This document shows, one piece after another, positions 56,613-64,000 of a stretch of 64,000 nt of DNA. The notes under the pieces were generated by a model, which saw only the letters and a program-made list of their open reading frames with translations, was not told the origin of the DNA and made no database searches. The stretch covers positions 1 to 64,000 of the forward strand of contig MCFL01000028.1 in NCBI GenBank assembly GCA_002102555.1, given 5' to 3'. Position numbers and translations under genes: made by a program. How positions within the stretch are numbered: position 1 is the first letter of the stretch; every line of letters starts with the position of its first letter. The DNA comes from Catenaria anguillulae PL171. Taxonomy: Eukaryota; Blastocladiomycota; Blastocladiomycetes; Blastocladiales; Catenariaceae.

Positions 56613-57511
56613 GTCGGTGTCAGTGGTGCGAGGATGGCCAAGTTTGCCACTGGCACTCACTCTTTTTTTTGCCTTTCCGGTTTTGGGTTCACGCACTCGT
56701 TTCCGCATCTCTTGAATGTTCATTTGCTGCTTTCTTTTGGGACTTTGATGCTGATTCCTCCTTTCTTTCGCCTTCTTGTTTGCCTCTCCATTTGGATGTT
56801 TGTCGAAGTTGGTTTATCTATCTGGCTGTTACCTGTCTTGAAGTATGATTCTTTGTGTATTTAAATCAGTGCAAAACCCAGGCAGTAGATGCTCACAATC
56901 CATATGCATGGCATGCCTGACGCTCACGGAATCGAGGGCAGATTCTTGTGATACATGGAAATGCCACACGTGAACTGGTCAGCACACAGGGACATGATGG
57001 GATTCACTCGACTCGCTTGGAGTGTGAACGTTGCGAGCGCCGGCGCCAGAGACCGCTTTGGCTCACCCGTCATTGCAAGTCATGTTTCGACTCGGAAGTA
57101 AATACATAGCAGGAATTGATTGGCTCAAGAAGGAGGCGTTTTCGGTTGGACGACCGGGTCCAGCGAGCATCAGGAAATCAATGAACAATCTAGATACAAG
57201 TGGGCCATCCCATCCGCTGACGGAACGAGTCTTTCAGTTGAATGACGGCAGGCTATGATAGTTCTTGTTGTGCGAGCGCCGAGAGACGGGGCGACGGAAC
57301 GGGAGTGTCCAGTCCCGACGTCATCTTGCCGGCTTGGGAATGGGCACATAGTCACGGTGTATTACTTATGCAGAGACGACTCGAGACGCGTTCACCAATT
57401 TTAGCGAAACGATTGCACACTGAAGCGGACCGTCGACACTGACGGTCAGTATTGTCTTCTAGAGCAACCCAACGCACAGTCGCCGCACCCATCGCAATCG
57501 ATCCCAGCACC
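56613..57511. other. Intergenic region
   Basis: 0.9 kb between co-oriented genes. The first 250 nt are T-rich (WOPR 3' UTR). No supported gene in the remainder. Confidence 0.45.
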
Positions 57512-59554
57512 ATGTCGCAAGAACTCGGCGCCTTCCCGGCGTCTCCCGGCGGATCCACCACCTTCTTCTCGGCCTCGGGCCAATCCCGCAACTCCAATAC
57601 AGGCACCACCACGGGCACGGGTACGGCCAACCTGCTCGACCTCGACATCGACTCGGACGACGAACAGCAGCTGCATGCCTCGCTGCCGCCGCCTCTGTCG
57701 GCCGCATCGTCCAATCAAAACTCGACGTCTTCCACAAACCTCCTCATGTCGACCAACTCGGCAACCGTCACCCAATCCACATCCACAACGAGCACCGCCA
57801 CCGCCACTGGGCCCAGCACCGCAACAGCGCCGTCCAACCAGCGCAATCGCGACGCATCCACGCCCGGCTACTGCTGCGGCATCGAGGTCGCCATTGACCG
57901 GCTGCGCGAATCCTACCCGCGGTCGCTGCTCGACCCGCGCGCCACACCCTCGGCCGTTGTTGCCACCGACACGGGCTTGGCCCTGCCCTTGCTCATGAAG
58001 ATTGTCGATGCACAAAAGACATATGACGGGTCCGGGTCGGCCTACACGTCCTATGTCATTCAATACTTGGTGTCGGGTGGCGATGAGGCGTCCATCGTGC
58101 CGACCAACCTGCCGTCGGCGCTTCCGCTGGCAAGCGCCTCGGGCACGCGCGCGCGCGAGGTCAAGCGCAGGTACTCGGACTTTGCTTCTTTGCGCAAGTG
58201 CTTGCGCAAGCTGTACCCGATGCTTGTTGTGCCGCCGATTCCCGAAAAACACTCGCTTGCCGAGTACGCGGCCAAGCCGGGCAAGGCAAAGCAGGATCCC
58301 GTGGTGATTGAGCGCCGCAAGCGCATGCTGCAATCCTTCCTCAACCGGCTCATCTGGCACCCGATCCTGTCCACGGAGCACCTCGTGCACCAGTTTCTTG
58401 ACCCGCAAGCCATGTGGACCAACGTGGTGTCGTCGGCAAAGGTCGCCACGCTTCCAAAGTCCGGATCCGGACCGTTGGCGGCTGCCGCGTCAGGCAACAC
58501 GGCCACGGGCACGGCCACGTCGGGAAACCCTGTCACATCGCTGCTGTCGTCGCTCACGGGCGCTGCCACGGGGCATGCAGGTGGCCCGCTCGCCACTCAG
58601 GCAAAGCGGCCCGACCCCGAATTTGTGGCCATGGAGGCCTTTACGTTCAAGTTTGAAGGCGTGGTCAAGGACGCGATCGAAAAGCCCCATCGCAAGCTTG
58701 CCAAGCGGTACTTGGACGTGGCCACCGACTATGGCGAGTTGTCTTCGGCTTACAATGCCCTGTCGCTTGCCGAAACCCCGCAAGTGTCGAGTGCCCTGGA
58801 TCGCGTGGCACACGCATTTGACGTGATGCACGCCAGCACGGCGGTACTGGCACATACGCTCGACGAGTCGCTGGGCGAGCGATGGCACGAGTATGTGCAG
58901 TATACGGAGGTGATCAAGGGCGTGTTGCGGTATCGGACCGAGCTGCAGCTCGCCGTCGAGCACACGACCGAGGCGCTCGAGACCAAGCGAACTACGCTCG
59001 CTGGGCTCGAGAGAGCAGAGGCAGATGCCAATCGGTTGGGCGAGGCGCTCAGAAGGGAAGGGTATGCGACGCATTCGGGCGCAAGCACGGGCGCTGCAAC
59101 GACGTCGCCCAATCCGGCACCAAGCGCACCAGGGGATCCGACGGCCGCCGTGTCGCCGCCGCTCGCGCCCATGGCTACCACGGCAACGTCCACGGGCGTA
59201 GCGGCGAGCGTAACGCCGCCCAAGCGCGCGTCCGGAATCGTGTCGGCGCTGTCCGATCGGCTCACGGCTATGTTGGATACGGATCCGGAAGCAACGCGCC
59301 GGCAGAATTTGGCAAAGACGAGGGACGCCGTGGCATTGCTTGAGGGTCAGCGGGAGAGGCAAGTGAACGAGTTGACCATGGCCAATGAGGCCATCAAGAT
59401 TGAGTTGCGCAAGTACAATGCGCAAAAGTTGAGGGATGTGCGAGCGATTCTTGTGGCCCTGGGTAAGTTGCACGGGGAACATGCGAAAAAGAATCTTCGG
59501 GCGTGGCAGGAGGCCAGGGAGGAGGTGGCGAAGATTCCCGCGGCCGAAGTCTAG
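57512..59554 (+). CDS. PX-BAR sorting nexin (SNX41/Atg20-like)
   Basis: Endosomal coat protein that binds PtdIns3P and curved membranes, used in endosome-to-Golgi recycling and selective autophagy. Single exon, 680 aa. The first ~120 residues are Ser/Thr/Asn-rich and disordered, with an acidic NLLDLDIDSDDEQQ. The PX domain (about 145-290) has KTYDGSGSAYTSYVIQYLV, a 30-residue insertion, EVKRRYSDFASLRKCLRKLYPMLVVPPIPEKHS (RRYSDF supplies the phosphoinositide-binding Arg) and RRKRMLQSFLNRLIWHPIL. The BAR region (from about 370) is largely helical, interrupted by an Ala/Pro/Thr-rich linker (about 530-590), and ends with the coiled coil QVNELTMANEAIKIELRKYNAQKLRD. The linker splitting the BAR domain is typical of Snx41/Atg20. 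ATG at 57512 is the first in frame. Confidence 0.85.
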   Translation: MSQELGAFPASPGGSTTFFSASGQSRNSNTGTTTGTGTANLLDLDIDSDDEQQLHASLPPPLSAASSNQNSTSSTNLLMSTNSATVTQSTSTTSTATATGPSTATAPSNQRNRDASTPGYCCGIEVAIDRLRESYPRSLLDPRATPSAVVATDTGLALPLLMKIVDAQKTYDGSGSAYTSYVIQYLVSGGDEASIVPTNLPSALPLASASGTRAREVKRRYSDFASLRKCLRKLYPMLVVPPIPEKHSLAEYAAKPGKAKQDPVVIERRKRMLQSFLNRLIWHPILSTEHLVHQFLDPQAMWTNVVSSAKVATLPKSGSGPLAAAASGNTATGTATSGNPVTSLLSSLTGAATGHAGGPLATQAKRPDPEFVAMEAFTFKFEGVVKDAIEKPHRKLAKRYLDVATDYGELSSAYNALSLAETPQVSSALDRVAHAFDVMHASTAVLAHTLDESLGERWHEYVQYTEVIKGVLRYRTELQLAVEHTTEALETKRTTLAGLERAEADANRLGEALRREGYATHSGASTGAATTSPNPAPSAPGDPTAAVSPPLAPMATTATSTGVAASVTPPKRASGIVSALSDRLTAMLDTDPEATRRQNLAKTRDAVALLEGQRERQVNELTMANEAIKIELRKYNAQKLRDVRAILVALGKLHGEHAKKNLRAWQEAREEVAKIPAAEV

Positions 59555-59736
59555 TCCGTCAAGCGAATGGGTTTGACTTTCTTTTTGTTGGCTCGCTTTC
59601 CCTTTGTCCAATTCTGCGGTTTGTTTGCTTTTCTCTCATGGACTTTCCCAACCCCCTCACGCCGAGTTGCTTGCCATGGGCATAAATCTCATGCCCTGTT
59701 CATCCCCAGTGCAAAGGCACACAGACATGTATGTAC

Positions 59737-61206
59737 TCATCCGCCTGAGGACAAGAATTGATCATACTGTGACAGGCCGTGCACATCCACAAGGATACGG
59801 ATAATGGTGCCCCCGACGCCGCATTTGAGCAAGTCGTTGAGCGTGATGATTCGTTTGGTTTGATCTGCCCTCGCCATGTCAAATACCTCGTTCTATCCTC
59901 AGCGTCGCACCAACCGGTCAGTGCAACTAGATTGATATTCACCAACGCCCGAAAGCTCCAAAACGTACCACAATATCCTTCACTTCGAACCCGCCGCCGC
60001 CACCTACCATCTTGGCTGCATTCAGCACCTCATTGACATACTCGCGCACGGCATGTTCGCTGAGATACCCGACCTTGTCCACATCAAGGATCCGGAACAG
60101 AAATCGGATGGCGGCAGGATGATGCACATTGCTGGCGGCCATTTGAAATGCCGCAAATTGCGGCCACGACAAGGGCGCGCCCACGGCGTCAAGAAACTTG
60201 TCAGTCAGCACACCATTGCACAGGCGCGATGTGTCTGAGCGGGAAAGCGATTGGGAATGGGTCGTATCGAGTTGAGTGAAGGAGGCTGTGTGTGTCGGGT
60301 GTACAAAGCGCGTCATTGTGAAAAAAAAGTGACACAGAAGAAAACTTGGCACGGGTTGTGAGCACAAGATACCATAAAGCGCTCTGGCCTGTGCTTTGGA
60401 AAACCACCCATTGTGCTCGGCAATCTCGAGCACCACCGGATCATACACGAGCTGCTTGAGCGGAACTGGAAACGTTGGCAGCGCCAAAACCTGGAGCAAG
60501 TGCGCGGCGCCAACCTCGGCCAGCTGCTCGAGCTGCTGCAATGTCAATGGCTGCTCACCTGCATCGTCGGGGGACGTTGGACTGTCTGGATCCGATCCGA
60601 CATCTGACACGTCTGTGGGCTCGCTGGCCAGGTGTTGCATCATGAAGCCCACAAAGTCTTGCTTGGTCAGGCGTGTGCCGTCGGTTGAGGATTGGAGGAG
60701 TAGCGCAACGGTTGCCTTCACAGCATCTGTAGGGAACCGTTCCTTCCAGTCAGTCTCATGCCCATTACTAATAATGAACCCCTTTTTGGCATACTGGTTT
60801 TCAATACAAAGTGCATCCACGACAAACCAATCAGCTCGCCCTTGTCGTTCTTGGGTAGCCGCAAATACAGCCTGGCCGTCAAATACGGATGAAACCTCGG
60901 GTCAAGCGCCGACCTCAGTGCCGCCAGCTTGGTATACGATATCGTGACGTCTTGAAAGGCCACGTCTGGTGTGCACACTCGTGTCCACAGCAGCTCGCAT
61001 TCGGCTTCGGTCAATACTTGTGATTTGACTTGGTCGAGATTGAGGCCCACGGCGCTGGATGGCGACGTGGCCGAAGACCGTGGGGTGTAAGGGGAAGGCG
61101 TGTCGACTCGAGCGCCCGTGGGAAAAGGTGAGTGGATCGGCTCGGGTTGGTCGCTGGCAATTACCTTTTGGTACCATGAGTCGAGGAACGCCGACACGTT
61201 GGTCAT
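59737..61206 (-). CDS. Protein phosphatase 2A B'' regulatory subunit, PPP2R3C/G5PR-like
   Basis: EF-hand-containing regulatory subunit that directs PP2A; the PPP2R3C group works at centrosomes and basal bodies. Exons 61206..60795, 60726..60373, 60285..59969 and 59892..59737 give 412 aa (human 453). Introns are 68 nt (gtatgc), 87 nt (gtatct) and 76 nt (gtacgt). Family sequence: LTEAECELLWTRV, FHPYLTARLYLRLPKNDKGELIGLSWMHFVLK, VYDPVVLEIAEHNGWFSKAQARALY, then SFTQLDTTHSQSLSRSDTSRLCNGVLTDKFLDAV (degenerate EF-hand), AIRFLFRILDVDKVGYLSEHAVREYVNEVL (second EF-hand-like loop DVDKVGYLS) and the last exon NEVFDMARADQTKRIITLNDLLKCGVGGTIIRILVDVHGL. The 87-nt intron is an in-frame stop-free triplet multiple. 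Ca2+-binding loops lack several acidic ligands. Confidence 0.82.
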
Positions 61207-61727
61207 GGTGTTCAAGTCTAGTGCTTGTATATCGCGGATTCTATTGCTCTATGCGCCGTGTATCCTTCTATTCATCTGCGCTTGGATCATTCCGAGTTGG
61301 GATATCCACAAATGACAGCAAAACGCGTGTTTCTACATTGTGGTCGTGACGTGTTTGTTGATGCAGACAGCACGGAAATGAGGAAGGCGGCTATCCGACC
61401 CCAACAACACTCATGTCCCATTCCTTTCCGGGCGGGCGGGTCCAGGGAACACCAGCGCCTGCGGAGAAGATGACCCAAGTTGGCGACATTTCCCTAGCAT
61501 TATACCTCACATGCTCGCACTAGCTCGGGCAGGCGGCGCCTGTTCCTGGCTTGACAGCGCGCTCATGTGAAGATGTGATATAAAGCGAAACGATTGAGTC
61601 ATCAATCTTCCCCAGTGCAAGTAATGGGAGTCAACTGACAGAGCGTCAACGTCAAGCCGCACGCATTGCTCGTCAGCCGCATTTGGAAGCAACGCGGTTG
61701 CTTGGTCAGCAACGGTGCAGTGCAGCG

Positions 61728-61735
61728 TATAAAAG
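61728..61735 (+). promoter_or_regulatory. TATA box (TATAAAAG)
   Basis: A perfect TATA box 29 nt upstream of an ATG that opens a 36-codon frame. TATA boxes are otherwise not evident in this window. Confidence 0.45.
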
Positions 61736-61763
61736 GTTGAGGTCGCCCTTTGACTCCACCCAA

Positions 61764-61874
61764 ATGTGGCGTTTCCTGAACTCTTGTCGATCATTACGTG
61801 CGGCTCTCCGATCTGTCCACGCCGCATCCATCCAAGTTCACACGTTCCTCAACGCCAAGTGCTGCTCACGTTAA
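61764..61874 (+). CDS. Possible small ORF (36 aa)
   Basis: Starts MWRFLNSCRSLRAALRSVHA and ends KCCSR. The arginine-rich, acid-free amphipathic character resembles a mitochondrial presequence, so it might be a first exon. The only reasons to list it are the TATA box just upstream and the lack of other genes in this interval. No downstream exon was found. Confidence 0.2.
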   Translation: MWRFLNSCRSLRAALRSVHAASIQVHTFLNAKCCSR

Positions 61875-62284
61875 CGCCGTCTAGGTTCATTCTCCGTGCT
61901 GTATACCCTCGGAATGTATGTAAAATGAAGCTCCATGTACACGTCCCTATGACACTGCAGAAATGCACAACACTCCCCCTATCCGAACCCAACCACCCCG
62001 AACCATTTGACGGCCTTCTACACCGGTCATTTCGCGGAATCATGATTGATCGGTCCAGCGCCGTACCACGCTGCTTCAAGACATGTGACTTGACGTAAGC
62101 GTGCTGGGACATGTCGTGGTTCCACGCCCGAGCCCTCCAACCGTCGTCTGAACCGCTCCGTCACCACCACCACACAGCCAATCGCATCGATTTCACTCGC
62201 AATCGCAATTTGTTCCCGAGCCAGTTGGAGACCCATGTCGCTGACCCTTGCCTGTTACCCAAACGAAATCAATAGTAATTCAAA

Positions 62285-62932
62285 ATGGGTCGCCGTCCTT
62301 CCCGCTGCTACCGCTACTGCAAGAACAAGCCGTACCCCAAGTCGCGCTTCTGCCGTGGTGTCCCCGACCCCAAGATCCGCATTTACGACATGGGTCGTAA
62401 GCGCGCTGGTGTCGAGGAGTTCCCGCTTTGCGTGCACTTGTTGTCGGATGAGTTGCAGCAAATCTCGTCCGAGGCCCTTGAGGCTGCCCGTGTGACGGCC
62501 AACCGTTTCATCATCAAGCAGGCCGGTAAGGATTCGTTCCACTTGCGTGTGCGTGTCCACCCCTTCCACGTGCTCCGCATCAACAAGATGTTGTCGTGCG
62601 CCGGTGCCGATCGTCTCCAAACCGGTATGCGTGGTGCCTACGGCAAGCCCTACGGTACCGCTGCCCGTGTCAACATTGGTCAGATCCTCTTCTCGATCCG
62701 CACCAAGGACTCGAACAAGGCCGTCGTCATTGAGGCTTTGCGTCGTGCCAAGTACAAGTTCCCTGGCCGCCAAAAGATTCTCGTGTCCAAGAAGTGGGGC
62801 TTCACCAAGCTCTCGCGCGAGGACTTCCAGGAGGGTATCCAGAACGGCTCGGTTGTCCCCGATGGCAACGGCATCAAGATCTACAACAACCACGGCACCC
62901 TCAAGTCGTTCTTCCGTCGCGTTGGCGCTTAA
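62285..62932 (+). CDS. RPL10: 60S ribosomal protein uL16 (L10)
   Basis: Core protein of the 60S subunit near the peptidyl-transferase and A-site region, loaded last during cytoplasmic maturation. 215 aa from one uninterrupted frame, as in other eukaryotes (human 214). [102 protein letters not shown] (universal loop) and [29 protein letters not shown] are nearly invariant. Codons are strongly biased to C-ending or preferred forms (CGT for Arg), as expected for a highly expressed gene. The sequence just before ATG (TCAAAATGG) is a good initiation context. Confidence 0.98.
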   Translation: MGRRPSRCYRYCKNKPYPKSRFCRGVPDPKIRIYDMGRKRAGVEEFPLCVHLLSDELQQISSEALEAARVTANRFIIKQAGKDSFHLRVRVHPFHVLRINKMLSCAGADRLQTGMRGAYGKPYGTAARVNIGQILFSIRTKDSNKAVVIEALRRAKYKFPGRQKILVSKKWGFTKLSREDFQEGIQNGSVVPDGNGIKIYNNHGTLKSFFRRVGA

Positions 62933-63346
62933 GGAGTCGACTGTTTCCTTGTTTGTCCCCCATGGATTCTTGTTGCTTGACCGACATTTTCCCTCGTGTA
63001 AGTGTTCGAGATTTGTGTTTTTGTTTTGCCATCTCTTGTGGTCTGTCCCTTGTGATTCAAAAGCAATGCACGCAACTTGTCATGATTTACGCTTTGACTC
63101 GATTTCGCACTCGACCAGTCCAATATGGTTCACTCAACCCGTGTTCTCCAACAACCTGTTCAGGCACCGAATGAAAATACATTGCATCAAAATACAATAC
63201 AGCAAAATGGGAGGCAGGGGGTACGTACATGAATCAACAGCAAAGGTAGGATAAGAGAAACAAGACGGAGGTGGGGCACAAAAAGAGTGGTCAATCTAAG
63301 CATTGTGTGGAGGAAGACAAAACGAGGGAAGGAAACAAGATGGACA
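62933..63346. other. Intergenic region between convergent genes
   Basis: 414 nt with the uL16 3' UTR. Nothing else is recognised. Confidence 0.45.
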
Positions 63347-64000
63347 CTAAGCAAACGAATAACCAGGTGGAGGGGAAAGTGGTGAAATGGGCTGGTCTGC
63401 AGATGACGGATCCTGGTCCGCGGCCAGCCGCTCTCGACGAACGCGCTCCATCTTCTCTTGCAGCTGCCGCTTGAACTTGCGCCGCTGCACAGCCATCTTG
63501 AAGAGGCCGGCAAAGCGCACTCGAGCAACGTGTAAATGGACTTGACTGAGATATTCTACACGCTCCTTGTATTGAGCGTAACTACAAGCCCAAGGCCACA
63601 AAGTGGGTTAGCGCATTCTTCGAGACGTTGTTCATGAGGAGGCAGGGGAAAAAGAAACCGTACGTCAAGTACTCTTCCAGCGGAATCACATGCAAACTCA
63701 CCGTCATCAATGCCGACTGGAACGACAGGAACCCCTTGTCGCACTGCCGCACGAGGTCGTAGTAAATCAGATTGTACCGCCGTTTGCGAGCGCGAATGGT
63801 CTGCTGGTCCATGGCCTGAATGATTTGCGACAATGCAGAATTGGCCTGCGGCGTTGTTTCAAGCGCCGCGGTATGGCCAAAATCAAACATTTCTTCATGT
63901 GCGCCACGGGTCGCACCATGGTGCGAACGGAGAACCGTTGGGTGCGTGGATGCCCAAATGGACATTAGCCGTGGAACGGCTTCTTCGCGCGTGTAGACGG
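63347..64000 (-). CDS. C-terminal part of a membrane channel, possibly Cch1-type voltage-gated calcium channel
   Basis: The gene enters from the right edge, so its N-terminal part lies outside the window. Exons ..64000-63664 and 63581..63347, with an 82-nt intron (gtacgg..tag) spliced in phase. The protein-like sequence is YTREEAVPRLMSIWASTHP, then RARKRRYNLIYYDLVRQCDKGFLSFQSALMTVSLHVIPLEEYLT/YAQYKERVEYLSQVHLHVARVRFAGLFKMAVQRRKFKRQ and a Ser/Pro-rich end. This pattern (cytoplasmic helix, 'F..AL...' then a basic 'V.G...M...RRKF' helix before the terminus) resembles the cytoplasmic tail after the last membrane repeat of fungal Cch1. The identification rests on pattern memory, and no pore or voltage-sensor is visible here. 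An unrelated protein is possible. Confidence 0.4.

Larger units (their letters stand above)
61207..62284. other. 1.1-kb intergenic region between divergent genes
   Basis: Holds the promoters of the PP2A subunit and uL16. The stretch nearest uL16 is CACC- and pyrimidine-rich. A TATA box and a 36-codon ORF are listed separately. Nothing else is supported. Confidence 0.45.

Overview
The window is nuclear DNA from a fungus that very probably makes flagellated zoospores (Chytridiomycota or Blastocladiomycota type). Genes are dense and on both strands, with short spliceosomal introns (about 50-100 nt, often with GTACG donors), GC-rich third codon positions and the standard genetic code. A WOPR (Gti1/Pac2) transcription factor marks it as fungal. 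A nearly full-length HYDIN gene, an axoneme central-pair protein kept only by organisms with motile cilia, fills the centre of the window.

Layout. 0-9.3 kb: the end of a DHHC palmitoyltransferase (with two 9-nt microexons in its catalytic motif), an alpha/beta-hydrolase-like protein, Trm10 tRNA methyltransferase diverging from a tyrosine-aminotransferase-type enzyme, and a PiT/PHO-4 phosphate transporter. 9.7-14 kb: an unrecognised gene, VPS25 (ESCRT-II), a hotdog thioesterase, and RPAC1 (shared RNA polymerase I/III subunit) diverging from HYDIN. 14.5-29.3 kb: HYDIN (about 4,900 aa). 29.6-34.7 kb: mitochondrial uL15m, mitochondrial asparaginyl-tRNA synthetase, the ubiquitin-eL40 fusion and a small probable mitochondrial membrane protein. 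35-44.4 kb: two unrecognised membrane proteins, a secreted ferritin-like protein and an NmrA-like Rossmann protein. 44.4-49.9 kb: a gene-poor accessory stretch with a 66-bp direct repeat, an orphan ORF, an integrase-like fragment, an unrecognised gene and poly-G tracts. 50-64 kb: a PAXBP1/GCFC splicing factor, the WOPR regulator, a PX-BAR sorting nexin, a PP2A B'' (PPP2R3C-type) subunit, ribosomal uL16 and the C-terminus of a probable calcium channel.

Most genes are unrelated housekeeping functions: translation (uL16, eL40, uL15m, AsnRS, Trm10), transcription and splicing (RPAC1, PAXBP1), trafficking (VPS25, sorting nexin) and transport. I see no biosynthetic cluster, virus, rRNA, tRNA or CRISPR array. 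The strongest oddities are the tandem 9-nt microexons, the donor-site bias, and 17 one-base reading-frame breaks in seven genes, 16 of them of the same polarity (a missing base). The breaks look like assembly deletions but deserve a direct read check.
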